The notes below the pieces were generated by a model. It did no database searches and was not told the origin of the DNA. It worked only from the letters and a program-made list of their open reading frames with translations. Positions 10,404 through 23,299 of a stretch of DNA of 64,000 nucleotides are shown in pieces. This stretch comes from Ananas comosus (taxonomy: Eukaryota; Streptophyta; Magnoliopsida; Poales; Bromeliaceae): the NCBI RefSeq assembly GCF_001540865.1, contig NW_017893347.1, forward strand, positions 43,518 through 107,517. Reading direction: 5' to 3'. A program made the translations under genes and the position numbers. The stretch's first letter is position 1. Each line of letters starts with the position of its first letter.

Positions 10404-12664
10404 TCAAACAAGCCTTCTTTCGTTTTAAACGCGGTTTTCCACTCATCCCCAGGCCTAAGTCGAATTTGGTGGTAACCACTACGAAGATCAAGTTTTGTAA
10501 AAATAGTCGCTCCAGTCATCATATCTAGCATATCGTCCAAACGCGGAATTGGAAATCGGTATTTAATTGTGATTTTATTAATAGCACGGCTGTCAACGCA
10601 CATACGCCAACTTCCGTCCTTTTTTGGTGTGAGTAATGCCGGTACTGCGCATGGACTCATGTTCTCTCTCACAAAACCCTTTCTAATCAAATCATCTACC
10701 TGACGTTTCAATTCAGCGTGCTCTCTCGGGTTCAATCTGTAGTGTGGTAAATTTGGTAAAGATGAACCTGGGACTAGATCTATTGCATGTTGTATATCCC
10801 TAAGTGGAGGAAGTTCATTGGGTAATTCTTCAGGTGCAAGATCACTAAATTCAGCAAGTAGGGCTTTGATCATTAAAGGAGTTTCAATAGGTTTAGACGA
10901 ATCATGAACCTCTTTGACGACTAAAGCATAAACAATTTCAGAATCAATTTCTTTGCAAAATTGTTTTTTATTGAGAATGTGAAGAGACTTTGTTGTTTCA
11001 ATTTGTGACGGAGGGTTTTTGAAATCTTTAACTGAACTTGAATTCGAATCTTTTGAAAACTTTGAGCCTTTTGATGAAAGCTTTTGCTGAGAAGGTTTGG
11101 CTGGACTTAAAATTATTTTCTTTCCATTATGGGCGAAAACGTAAGTGTTAGGTCGACCATAGTGTATGACCGAAAGGTCATATAGCCAGGGTCTTCCTAA
11201 AAGCACATGCGCGACATCCATGGGAAGGACATCACACCAAATCCGGTCTGAATAGGTAGCAAAGTTAAGCGGGACCAAACAACGTTTTGTAACGGGCATA
11301 GCTGTCTTGTCTACCCACGCAACCTTGTAAGGATTAGGGTGTGGCTCAGTTTTGAGGTTTAGGCGCCCTATTGCAGCTTCAGAAATTACATTGATGCAGC
11401 TACCGCCATCAATGATGACCTTACAACTTTTATCCCCACATTTTGTGTAGGTGTGAAAAATAGAAGTGCGTCTCCAATCGGCTTCGTTCATAGGTTGGGT
11501 TAGGACACATCGCATGACTTGTAAAGTGGTGTTTTCATCGAACGCTTCGTTTGATTCTAATATCTCTTCATCACTAGGAATTTCATCGGCTGTGTGTGCG
11601 ACTTCCTCTAAATCTTCAAAATCTTCACCCTCTGGCTGAACAAGCATGTTCCGCCTTGGGCACTCATAAGCATAATGACCCACTTGGTGACAGTTATAAC
11701 ACCTACCCTGTGCATTTCCTCGTTTGGTTTCATCTGTAACTAAACCCTTTCCTTTAGAATCATGATTCGGTCGATTTTGAAAATTGTTTGTTTTGTTAAA
11801 ATTCGTGCCGGTGTTTCTTGTGTTTTTATCAGTCCATTTTCCTGTAAATCGTCGAGCGGGTGCCTTTAAATATTTTTCGTATTCTAAGGCAAGTTGAAAG
11901 GCTTGCTCAACAGTGGCAACCCTATGCGGTGCAATTTCGCGCTGCAATTCCTCGCGCAACCCATTACGGAATCGCGAAAGGGTTCGCTCTTCTTCTTCTC
12001 GAACATCACAACGGACATTCATCTCATCAAATTTGGCCATATAATCGGCAACTGAAAGAGAACCTTGCCGAACAGCATTCAATTGATCGTACAACTGTTG
12101 CTTGTACGTGGATGGCAAGTATTTCTCTCTCAATTTAGCCTTCATTTCTGCCCACAAAGTGATAGGCTCTTGGCCAAGCCGTTCTAAGTACCTTTCGACG
12201 CCAATCCAATATTGCTTGGCGGCGCCAATGAGTTTCATTTTTGCAAAACGGACTCGTCGGTTGTCTGACTTTTCATACCAGTCAAAATATTGGTCCATGT
12301 CAATGAGCCAATCTGTGAATGCCTTAGGATCAAATTTTCCATCAAAAGTGGGTGCGTCAATTTTAACTTTTTTTGTAATGTCATCTTGAAAAATAGTATT
12401 TCCGCCTTCTCGGAAAAGAGGGTTAGTTCGAGCAATATGCTGAATTTCACGTGCTTGTGGAGTATGTGATGCTGATGCTTGTAGATCTGTTCCTAGATTT
12501 TGTGCAGAAAGTCTCTCAGAGTTTGTCTCTAGGTTGGTAACCCTATCTCGGATGCCGTGAATGTCGGTTGATAATTCATTTAATTTATCCATAATTTGTT
12601 TAATGGGATCATTTTGGTCATCAGGATTAGGATTCCTAAACTGTAGCCCTGATCTAGTTGTCAT
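10388..12664 (-). CDS. Gypsy gag, protease and RT N-terminal part
   Basis: 758-codon frame beginning at ATG 12662-12664 ([16 protein letters not shown]), just inside the PBS. It contains a gag capsid-like region ([20 protein letters not shown] ... LREKYLP ... [12 protein letters not shown]), a CCHC zinc knuckle ([14 protein letters not shown]), an aspartic protease ([18 protein letters not shown] in place of the commoner DTGA/DSGA), and the RT fingers ([35 protein letters not shown]). The frame ends early because of a small deletion just before the YFDD segment. Gag packages the RNA in virus-like particles, protease cuts the polyprotein and RT makes the cDNA. Confidence 0.93.
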   Translation of the reverse strand: MTTRSGLQFRNPNPDDQNDPIKQIMDKLNELSTDIHGIRDRVTNLETNSERLSAQNLGTDLQASASHTPQAREIQHIARTNPLFREGGNTIFQDDITKKVKIDAPTFDGKFDPKAFTDWLIDMDQYFDWYEKSDNRRVRFAKMKLIGAAKQYWIGVERYLERLGQEPITLWAEMKAKLREKYLPSTYKQQLYDQLNAVRQGSLSVADYMAKFDEMNVRCDVREEEERTLSRFRNGLREELQREIAPHRVATVEQAFQLALEYEKYLKAPARRFTGKWTDKNTRNTGTNFNKTNNFQNRPNHDSKGKGLVTDETKRGNAQGRCYNCHQVGHYAYECPRRNMLVQPEGEDFEDLEEVAHTADEIPSDEEILESNEAFDENTTLQVMRCVLTQPMNEADWRRTSIFHTYTKCGDKSCKVIIDGGSCINVISEAAIGRLNLKTEPHPNPYKVAWVDKTAMPVTKRCLVPLNFATYSDRIWCDVLPMDVAHVLLGRPWLYDLSVIHYGRPNTYVFAHNGKKIILSPAKPSQQKLSSKGSKFSKDSNSSSVKDFKNPPSQIETTKSLHILNKKQFCKEIDSEIVYALVVKEVHDSSKPIETPLMIKALLAEFSDLAPEELPNELPPLRDIQHAIDLVPGSSLPNLPHYRLNPREHAELKRQVDDLIRKGFVRENMSPCAVPALLTPKKDGSWRMCVDSRAINKITIKYRFPIPRLDDMLDMMTGATIFTKLDLRSGYHQIRLRPGDEWKTAFKTKEGLFECHLA

Positions 12665-12672
12665 GATGCAAA

Positions 12673-12690
12673 CCTAAGGCTCTGATACCA
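12673..12690 (-). other. Primer-binding site, initiator-Met tRNA type
   Basis: On the minus strand TGGTATCAGAGCCTTAGG lies 4 nt inside the 5' LTR. TGGTATCAGAGC is the standard plant PBS complementary to initiator methionine tRNA. It confirms element orientation and the internal edge of the 5' LTR. Confidence 0.95.
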
Positions 12691-12694
12691 AATC

Positions 12695-14243
<1,549 letters not shown>

Positions 14244-15095
14244 ACCTCTGTATCCTTTTTCCCTCTTTTGGTCTCCGAAATGGCCTGTTCGACATATTGA
14301 AGCACTTAGGAGAGCTTTCTTCTGGAAGGGATAATCTAGTGGCAGTGGAGGTTTATGCCTAGTTCATTGGAAGATTGTGTGTGAGAGCAAACACGAAGGT
14401 GGCCTAGGAATCGGAGACATGGAGACCATGAATTTATCTTTATCATCGAATTGATGGTGGCGGCACTTTACGGAACAAGACTTACAATGGATAAATTGGT
14501 TAGAGCACTCTACTACAAAAGGAGAAAGCCACTTACAGAAGTGTCTACTTTTAGACGCTTTCCCAATGATGGAAGAATATTTTGGGCATTAATGAAATCT
14601 TTAAGTGTGATTTATTTTACTTAGTTCGCAATGAGAAGACATTTGAGTTGGACGGACAGATGGTGTGGTGATATCTCCTTACAAGCTTCCATGATGTATA
14701 TGATCAAGTTTTGCACAAGGACATACGGGTGAGAGACTGCTTTTGACAAAATGGATGGAACTGGAGTTCAATTCTTAGTGGCTACGTGGAGTTTCAGCCG
14801 CATGAGAGTGCTCGTGTTCAACAATCCAAAAATTGCATCTTAAGCATCCCTTTGACATGTGAGTAGGATGTTGTGAAGCAGAGATTGCCAAAATCTCTAA
14901 CCTTAACATTACGATACTTTAAAACTTCCTCATAATGTGGGATTAAGGGATTTCAATACCCTTTATATTTGGAAATTAAATATCCCAGTAAAGGTTAAGA
15001 TTTTCATGCGGTTAGTTTTGGAAAAAAGATTTCTATCGGTAGATAACTTGGTGAAAAGGGGATGGGTGGTTGAACAAGTTTGTATATCTGTTATG
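14244..15095 (+). pseudogene. LINE relic, downstream half (RT tail and zf-RVT)
   Basis: Continues the LINE frame from 6909: a FFWKG / GGLCLVHWKIVCESKHEGGLGI-type segment around 14300-14410, then a zf-RVT-type domain (YIWKLNIPVKVKIFMRLVLE, KRFLSVDNLVKRGW) at about 14960-15070. Frameshifts and stops make it inactive. The first five bases duplicate 6905-6909 because of the nested insertion. Confidence 0.78.
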
Positions 15096-15440
15096 AGCCG
15101 AATTCCTAGACCGTTGACCCGGTCAATAATCTGCTCCGGGAAGCGAGCAGAGAGGTGGAACGGCTTTCGACAATGACTATCAAATATTTCACCCAAGACT
15201 AGATCAAATGATTCGGCCGATGAGTGATCTGTTCAGCTGAGTTCAAACGCTCTACTACGTTATCAGCTTGGTTGGAATAAGCTGAGTGACTTTGATATCG
15301 CAGAGAAAAAAAGGTCAAAATCTATTCGGCTTTATTGAGCCGACTGATTTCAATATGCTTTTTGAAAAGAAAGTGGTTTATAAGTGGATTACTCTCAGTT
15401 ACAAAAACATCTATCTTAAAACTACTTTTAGGAAAAATAA
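15096..15440. other. Unassigned sequence between the LINE and the Tekay-type LTR
   Basis: No coding sequence or repeat could be recognised. It may be LINE 3' UTR or older host sequence. Confidence 0.4.
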
Positions 15441-16124
15441 TGTCACGCCATGAACTTCAGCGGAAGCTCACCAGTTGCGTGCACAATCCGCCGTATACAC
15501 CACCACCACTAGTATGCACCAGGCGTTTACAATCAACGTAGTAAAAGTATAATATTTTAACCAGGTAATCAGAGCAAAACTTAAAAGTTCCTAAGCTTAT
15601 ATTAACACAAAACCAAATTATAGCTTTAAGTAAAGTACAAAGTACATTCTAACATTCCAAATATACATCTCTGAACTAAACTAGAATAAGCTTGTATGGG
15701 TTCATCTATTTAACATCGAGGAGGCTCTAGCTAGCCGCTGACCCCTTGCCTGGAACCCCCCGCTGTGGAAGGCTTTGCACAAAAACAACAAACAAAAGGG
15801 CATGAGAAATATTAAACAATAGTTTGCAGTGGATAAGCCGCCGAAAGTGGCGAAGTACACCACTAGGTCAACTGAGGCATGAGTAAACAACAATAAGTAA
15901 GAAATGTAAATACAACAAATAGATAGAGTGAATTACAATAAACATGCCTCACCAAGATATGCTTTCTAACATATCTTATGTACTAGTTCATCATGTATAA
16001 GTTCTATGAGTCATGCTAATTATTAGTTTAATTATCTATATGTCAATATTCATGCAGAATATCATCATTATAGTTTAACTAGCTAATGACATCATGTAGC
16101 TATCTTCCTACACTAAGGACATGT

Positions 16125-16757
16125 TTGGTTCGCTTCTTTTTCACTCTGGAATCGGAATCGGAATCGGAATCGGAATGGGTGAATTCGTTTGTGGGTGTTT
16201 GGTACGCGGGAGTCCAATTCCGATTTTGATTTCCGAGTGGAATGGGAATCCCCCAATCACCTCTTTTTTCAATCCGGCCTAGGGGGCCGGATTGGAAGTT
16301 GAATCCGGACGGAATGGATATTTATTCCGATTAAATTTATTTTTTCAACTTTTTTAATTAAACTATGAGTTAAAATTTAAAAATTAAATATATAATTTTA
16401 AATTTTAATTTGAACTTAAATTAAAAATTAAAATTTAATCAAGTATTTCGAATCTAACTTATGAATTTGAATTTAAATTAAATTTTAATTTATATAAAGT
16501 TTTATTCAAATTTTATTTCAAACTTAAATTAAATTTATGGATTTAAATTGTAATTTTAAGTTTGAATTTGAATAAATCAAAATTTAGTTTCATATTTTGA
16601 ATTATCCACCAAACTTCAAAGTTTATTTTTTTAAAAAAAAATAGATTTAAAATTTTGACATTATTTCAAAATTTTGATGTAAATTTTTAATATTTAATTT
16701 TTAATTTGAATTTAAATTAATATATTATAAAGACAATATTAGTATATTAATTTGATT
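16125..16757. mobile_element. Probable non-autonomous DNA transposon inserted in the LTR
   Basis: Begins GGACATGTTTGGTTCGC, a terminus style common in plant MITE or hAT-like repeats, with four GGAATC units just inside. The remainder is strongly AT-rich and non-coding. It ends at a single N (16758), so the right terminus cannot be defined. No transposase is present. Confidence 0.5.
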
Positions 16758-16891
16758 NCAAGAAAAGCAAGGATGAGGAGATCAAAACCTACCAAAATCC
16801 ATCAAAAATGGAAAGAAAACTCAAAGAGGGAGAGTCTCACCTTGTCTCCACAGAATTAGGGCTCAAAACCCTATCTAAGGGGGCTGGGGTC

Positions 16892-16901
16892 ACTTATATA
16901 G
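16892..16901 (-). promoter_or_regulatory. TATA box of the Tekay-type LTR
   Basis: The minus strand reads CTATATAAGT about 410 nt into the LTR from its 5' end, followed by a purine/pyrimidine-rich leader. Position and sequence fit the RNA polymerase II promoter of an LTR. Confidence 0.55.
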
Positions 16902-17309
16902 GTGTTGCAACAATTGCAAAAACACCCCTCCACGTAACAGCCCCAATCTGCACTGTGTATCGATACATGGGTTTGTGTAGCGGTACACAACCCACGAATA
17001 GTCAAACCCGAGCCTTGGGTTGGCTGGGAAATGCTCTGCGTACCGGTACACGAGCACGTACCGGTACGGCCATCAATCCCGTACCGGTACAGCAAGCGAA
17101 CCCGTATCGGTACACAGCCTGCTGAAGGCTACCCGAGAGCTGACCAAAAATCCAACTTTTTAGATTTTGGTGCACAGCTTTAAACCACGATTCTCGGGAC
17201 TCGAACTATAGGTCGGGACACTGTCAACGACCTCCCACAAAATGTGGAAAAGCTCAGAACAAAAACCAGACACTCGACCTCGCTATTTGCAAAGGTCCAG
17301 TGTATTACA

Positions 17310-17325
17310 TTCACCCTTCCTAAAA
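17310..17325 (-). other. Polypurine tract of the Tekay-type element
   Basis: The minus strand reads TTTTTAGGAAGGGTGAA directly before the TGTAATACAC start of the 3' LTR, as expected for the plus-strand primer. Confidence 0.75.
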
Positions 17326-17364
17326 AGGAGTTTCGTCCGCGAAACTCAAAAGCAAACACCATAC

Positions 17365-18495
17365 CTCAAGACTCCATCTGAAAAAGATAGGGATAGCGCT
17401 CCTGCGATGCGCTCTCTAGCTCCCACGTGGCCTCCCTCTCCCCGTGGTTGCTCCAAAGGATCTCAAATCCCCACGCAGTTCCACTGGTAAAGTCTCCAAA
17501 ACGTGGGCTGGATCATGAATGTACCTCCGAAGGACCGATACATGAAAGACGTTGTGCACGCCCGATAGGTTCGGTGGTAGAGCAAGTCGATACGCTACCG
17601 GACCTACACGCTCCAAAACCTCATACGGTCCAATGAAACGAGGGCTCAACTTTTCCCGAATCCCGAATCTCTTGATTCCTCTAGTCGGCGAGACCTTCAA
17701 GAAAACATGGTCTCCAACTTGGAACACCAAGTCTCTCCGCCGTCGATCAGCGTAGCTCCTCTGTCTACTCTGTACCGTCAAAAGTCGCTCCCGAGCAATT
17801 CGAACATTGTCCTCGGCTTCCTGGAGCACATCAGGGCCTAAAGCCAATCTCTCGCCAACTTCACTCCAATAAAGAGGCGATCTACACTTTCGTCCATAAA
17901 GTGCTTCGAACGGTGCCATCTTGATACTTGCTTGATAACTATTGTTATAAGCAAACTCCGCTATAGGTAGATGCTGCGACCATCCTCCCTGGAAGTCTAT
18001 CACACATGCTCGGAGCATATCCTCTAAGGTTTGAATGGTGTGCTCTGACTGCCCATCACTCTGAGGGTGGAAAGCAATACTAAAGTCCAGACGAGTGCCC
18101 AAGGCGTCCTGAAGACTCCTCCAAAAGTAAGACACAAACCGAGTGTCTCGATCCGATACTATCGATGTAGGCACTCCATGAAGTCGTACAATCTCATCAA
18201 GGTACACTTGTGCGAGCTTCTCTCCGGACCAAGTAGTATGAATAGGTATGAAGTGCGCCGACTTCGTCAACCTATCCACGATTACCCAAATAGCATCATG
18301 TCCGGCCTGAGAGCAAGGCAATCCAGTCACAAAATCCATGGTGATCTCCTCCCACTTCCACACGGGTATAGGCAGACTTTGAAGTTTTCCCGCGGGGACT
18401 CGGTGCTCAGCCTTAACTTGTTGACAAGTTAAGCATCTAGCAACAAACTCCCCAACATCCTTCTTCATCCCGGGCCACCAATAAAGCAACTTCAA
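17365..18495 (-). pseudogene. Tekay-type integrase and broken chromodomain
   Basis: A frame from 18495 to 17416 gives the end of the integrase zinc-binding part (LLYWWPGMKKDVGEFVARC, CLTCQQVKAEH), the catalytic core (ITMDFVTGLP, VSDRDTRFVSYFW, HPQSDGQSEHTIQTLEDML) and the C-terminal domain (RRDLVFQVGDHVFLKVSPT, SPRFIGPYEVLERVG). It then shifts frame inside the chromodomain: the other frame at about 17370-17460 shows SNHGEREATWE and RYPYLF. It is separated from the RT part by a frameshift at 18492-18495. The family encodes integrase with a targeting chromodomain; this copy is dead. Confidence 0.88.
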
Positions 18496-20021
18496 GTCTT
18501 ATACATCTTGGTGCCTCCCGGATGGATAGCATAGGGTGCTCGATGTGCTTCTTGAAAAATATTCTCTTTAATTTCCGAATCCGCCAGTACGCATATCCGC
18601 CCACGGAATCGCATCAACCCTTGGTCATCCACAAGGAAATCGCCGGTGCAACCATCAACCATCTTACCTTTAATCTTTTGCAACTCCACGTCGGAAGCTT
18701 GCTTTTTTTTAATCCTGTCCAAAAGAGTAGGTTGCACAACCAAGGTCATCAACCTCAAAGGTGTATCCGGAGTTACTACCTCCAACTCCAACCGCTTTAT
18801 CTGCTCGATCAACTGCGGTTGGGTCACAACAAGCATCGCTAAGTTCTCCGTCGATTTCCGACTTAGCGCATCCGCCACCACGTTAGCCTTGCCCGGGTGG
18901 TATACAATCGTCAAATCGTAGTCCTTGAGCAGCTCCAACCATCTGCGTTGTCTCAAATTCAACTCCTTCTGAGAAAACAGGTACTTCAAGCTCTTGTGAT
19001 CCGTGTACACTTCACACCGCTCGCCATAAAGATAGTGGCGCCATAGCTTCAATGCGAACACTACGGCCGCCAACTCCAAATCATGCATCGGATAGTTCTT
19101 TTCATATTCCTTTAGTTGGCGAGAAGCATACGCGATCACCTTGCCATCCTGCATCAATACACAGTCCAATCCATTAAGTGAAGCATCACTATATACCACA
19201 TACCCTGCTCCAGCTACTGGTAGGGTCAAGATCGGGGCAGTAGTCAATCGTTGCTTCAACTCTTGGAAGCTTCTCTCGCACGCATCATTCCAAATGAACT
19301 TGACTCCTTTATGCGTGAGCCTCGTAAGGGGAGTAGATAACTTAGCAAATCCCTCAACGAATCTCCGGTAATAACCGGCCAATTCAAGGAAACTCCATAT
19401 CTCCGTGACGCTCGTCGGTCTCGGCCAATCGTTGATTGATTCAATTTTCTTAGGATCCACAGCTATACCTGATCCTGAAATCAAATGTCCAAGGAAAGCT
19501 ACCTCCCGAAGCCAAAATTCACATTTCTTCAACTTGGCATAAAGCTCCCTTTCCCGAAGTACTTGGAGTACAATTCTCAAATGTTCCTCGTGATCCACAT
19601 CGCTTTGGGAGTAGACCAAAATGTCGTCGATGAACACCACGACGAACCTGTCTAGATAAGGCTTGAAAACACGGTTCATTAGATCCATAAAAGCTGCCGG
19701 GGCATTAGTCAGCCCAAACGGCATAACTGTGAATTCGTAATGTCCATACCGTGTTCTAAAAGCCGTCTTCGATACATCCTCGGGCTTGATTCTCAATTGG
19801 TGGTATCCAGACTGCAAGTCTATCTTGGAATACACACACGATCCCTGAAGCTGATCAAACAAGTCGTCGATCCTCGGCAACGGATATTTGTTCTTGATCG
19901 TGACCTTATTGAGTTCACGATAATCCACGCATAGGCGAAGTGATCCGTCCTTCTTCTTGACGAACAAAACTGGTGCTCCCCAAGGCGAGACACTCGGTCG
20001 AATGAAGCCTTTATCCAACAA
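18492..20021 (-). pseudogene. Tekay-type reverse transcriptase and RNase H
   Basis: 509 codons. RT motifs are [59 protein letters not shown] and [12 protein letters not shown] (FIDD). RNase H follows with [39 protein letters not shown] and [10 protein letters not shown]. It ends with the first half of the integrase HHCC region ([15 protein letters not shown]). The upstream frame is lost near 20030 and the downstream frame at 18495. The domains look intact, so decay is limited. Confidence 0.9.
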
Positions 20022-20038
20022 ATCCTGCAGCTGTGCCT

Positions 20039-21187
20039 TCAGCCCCTCAGCTCTGCCTGTGCCATCCTATAGGGTACCTTTGAGATTGGGGTAGCCCCTG
20101 GAACGAGATCTACCACGAACTCAATTTCCCTATCAGGAGGCATACCCGGAAGCTCAGCTGGAAACACATCCTGAAACTCCCGCACCACCGGGATATCCTC
20201 AATCCTGGGAGTGTCATCCTCGCCCCTCAGTACAACACTAACCAAATAGGCTATACAACCTTTACTGATCAGCTGCCTAACTCGAGACGAGCTGATCGTC
20301 ATCGCAAACAGCGAACTCCGGCATCCACTAAATACCACCTCAGTCTGCCCCGATTCTCTAAAAGTAACCATGTGATTCTTGCAATCAATCATGGCATAAT
20401 ATTTGGTCAACCAATCCATGCCCAAGACCACGTCAAAATTCCCTAGCTTGCGCAACGCTAGCAAATCTATCGGCATGATCCAATCTCCTACCCGAACAGG
20501 GCATCGGGGGCTATACTCTCTAATATCCAAAATGTGGCCGGGTACTACAATATGTCCCGGATGCAATAAAGAAACCAATGGGATGCCATGCAACTTGGCA
20601 AACAGCCGATCTATAAATGAATGCGATGCACCGGTATCAAATAAAGCACGAACTCTAATGCCATCAAGTAAAATGATACCTGCAACCACATCCTCGGCTG
20701 CTGCCGCCTCCTCGGTCTGAGCGACGTACATGCGCCCACACGGGGCTTGTCGGGATCCCTCGCTCTGGCGCTGGACAGGTGGCCGCCCAGGCTGGTACTG
20801 TGTCGACGGAGTCCCGTGGCTAACGATTGGTAGAGCCGGTGCCGATGCAGTCGACGGTGTCGGTGAAGAACCTCTCGGGCACTCAGTACGGACGTGGCCC
20901 TCCTGGCCACACTGGAAGTACCTGCCCGCCCGCTGTGGACACTGCGGCGGGTAATGAGGACCATCGTAGATCACACACGGGGAAGGTCGGCGACGATCGG
21001 ATCCTCCTCGATGCGCTGCTGAGCCGCGTCCACGCTGCTGGATCCCTGGATGTTTCGGTGGCCTCCTAGAGTGTGTCTGGCTCGCACCCTCAGCCGTAGG
21101 CCTCCTGGCCTTGCCCCTGTCCTTAGCCTCTCGCTTCTCCTGGACATCCGCCGCGCCGCTCTCCATAATGAGCGCGCGATCCACCAC
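20039..21187 (-). pseudogene. Tekay-type gag C-terminus and protease
   Basis: 382 codons: a basic linker, a CCHC-like knuckle where the first Cys is Tyr (YFQCGQEGHVRTEC), an aspartic protease with an intact active site (ALFDTGASHSFIDRLFAK ... FDVVLGMDWL), then the linker to RT ([16 protein letters not shown]). A frameshift near 20039 separates it from RT. It continues the upstream gag in the same frame across one TAA stop (21200-21202). Confidence 0.88.
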
Positions 21188-21199
21188 CTCCCGGTAGGT

Positions 21200-22116
21200 T
21201 TAGAGGTTAGAGGATTGCACGAACCAAAAGATGGATGGCCTCAGTGCTCGCTCGAAAATGTGGGCCTTGTCCTCGTCGTCCCGCACGACAAAAAGCAAGC
21301 AATGCAAAAGCCGAGAAAACTCCCGCTCGTACTCGGCCACAGTCTGGTCGCCCTGGCGCAAGTTGCGCAGATCCTGCTCCATCTTCCGCTTGACGCTGGT
21401 CGGGAAGTAATGGGCCAAAAGAATCTCCTTGAACCTCGTCCAAGTTATAGCCGCCAAGTCAGTGCTGGAGTGCTCCTGGAGATCCAACCACCAGCGGTAG
21501 GCCTCACCGTCCTTGTGGTGAGTGGCGAGCCAAACTCGATCCCTCTCCTCCACGACGGTGTCGCGGAAGAGCTTCTCCATATGCATCAACCACTTCTCCA
21601 CGATCCAGTGGTCGACCTTCTTGCCGTCGAAGACTCGGGGACTGCACCTCCTAAACTCAATGAGGCACTCCATCAGTCTGTCTCACTCCGCCCCTCAACC
21701 ATGGTAGCGAATGCAGCTCCAACCAGGGGCCTTTGCACAGGTGGTGGCGCCAAAACCTCCTCCCGGGGCGCGGCCGCAGGAGCCGCACGTGAAGAACTGG
21801 GCGCGGGGGACGGCGCTCTCGGTGCGACGTCCACAACGGGTGCTGGTGGCGTAGGGGCCTGCGTCTCCCTAGAAGCTGCTGCCTGCTGCAGGAGTAAGTC
21901 CTCCGGGCGCTTCATCTGTGCCTCATGTCGGCGCGCCGCCTCAGTCTGCTGTCGGGCTGCCTCTGCCTGCTGAGTGACTAAATCGGTGAGGGCCGCAAGC
22001 TGGCCCCTCAACTCACGGATCTCGCCAAATTCGGAGGTAGCGGAGGTCTCGACCTCCTCAAAGTTCGCCGCATTGTCCGCCACGGCAGATTGGGAGCGAG
22101 TAATCGGCATCGTCAC
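21200..22116 (-). pseudogene. Tekay-type gag
   Basis: N-terminal piece from ATG 22114-22116 (MTMPITRSQS, then a Gln/Ala-rich coiled stretch and a Pro/Ala-rich linker), then after a frameshift near 21673 the capsid-like region (ECLIEFRRCSP, VDHWIVEKWLMHMEKLF, ITWTRFKEILLAHYFP, QGDQTVAEYEREFSRLL). An in-frame TAA at 21200-21202 ends it. No tRNA-type PBS could be recognised just upstream (22117-22300), so the 5' LTR junction appears altered. Confidence 0.85.
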
Positions 22117-23299
22117 TACAAAATATAAAAGCGCAAGTTAGTAACCCACGCTATCGCATCCCCGCTCAAATAGATAGAACCCAAATCATGCGAAAGTAAG
22201 AAAGTGTCCTTGACCCACCCGTAGGCTGTCTGGCCGATGCCGAGCCTAATGGCCCCGTGGTAGTCATCATCCCCACCCTAGGAATGAGCCTGGCCCACAG
22301 CAATCCACTTCGGCGCCCAATCCCGCACGGCGAATATGAATCGCGATGGCTATCTCCGGAGTGCCGGCTTGTAGGGAGCGACCCTCACAAGCATGTGCGA
22401 ATGAGTACAATGGCAAGTAGTCATATGTCCTGTCATAAGTACCAAGTCCTCATGTCTAATAACATGGAATGTATCGAATGTCCCAAAGACCTATCTCTAT
22501 GACATTATGTCTCTATCATGAAATATAGCAGATGTACAATGGCCTAGCGTTATGTCTCTATGTTGCAGTTTCATAATTTACTAGTTCCAAGTGCCTCTTG
22601 ATGACACTTGTGCTAGTAAGTCCAAACAGAGTATAATGTTTTCAATACACGAGTATGAGCTAAATTAGCATACTAGACGAGAATCCCATTCGTCCACATG
22701 AACACCACTCACATGCATGCAAATAACCCTGATTACTCTACTATATAGAGTGAAATTTAACTTACACATAAGACATGCATTTTAAGTGTTCTAAAATTCA
22801 CATAAATTCCAATTAGTATAGAAATGCATTTAAAAATACTTTACAACAAGTATAGAGAGCATAAGGGCCATTTTGCCCCTTTTCTACGAAGTCAAACCCA
22901 CCGATTTTTTGAACTCTTCGTTTCGCCAAACGAAGGTGTCCACTAGCCTCCTAGTACCCTAAGGATGTAGGAACAAGTGTTACCCAAACGAAACGAACAA
23001 CGAATTGCTCAATCATTAACCAATTCGGGTTAGGGTTGAAGAAAACTCACCGATTGCGAAGGAAGCTCTCTCGATCTCCAAATGGGAGCTAGAGTCCTTC
23101 CAACCTAACCTAAACGAAGGTTCTAAAGCCATCAATTTGGTTCCAAAGCCCTCAAATCGAAAAACTTCCATTTCTAACCCTAATATCTAAAATCTAGGGT
23201 TTCAATCAAAAGAACCATCAAAACATGCACCAAAAGGGAAATACATGTTACTAACCTCTCTAGAAGCTCCAAACTAGGCTCCAATCCAAATGGGGTTGA
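22117..23299 (-). mobile_element. LTR-like remnant between two decayed gypsy copies
   Basis: No gene. The segment 22203-22430 shares its layout with 480-720 and 26500-26890 (U5 portions of other Tekay-type LTRs). The rest is AT-rich, with a leader-like part near 23040-23200. It is probably the remnant 5' LTR of the 17310-22116 element, truncated on the right by the next gypsy fragment. Confidence 0.5.

Larger units (their letters stand above)
15441..17309 (-). mobile_element. 3' LTR of a decayed Tekay/Del-type element (minus), with an insertion
   Basis: Plus strand starts TGTCACGCC at 15441, the reverse of an LTR ending GGCGTGACA. On the minus strand it starts TGTAATACACTGG at 17309, very like the LTR head at 63469. 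A TATATAAG box (about 16892-16901) and a leader follow in minus orientation. Palindromes CGTACCGGTACG and TGTATCGATACA lie in its U3. The segment 16125-16757 is a later insertion. Confidence 0.8.
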
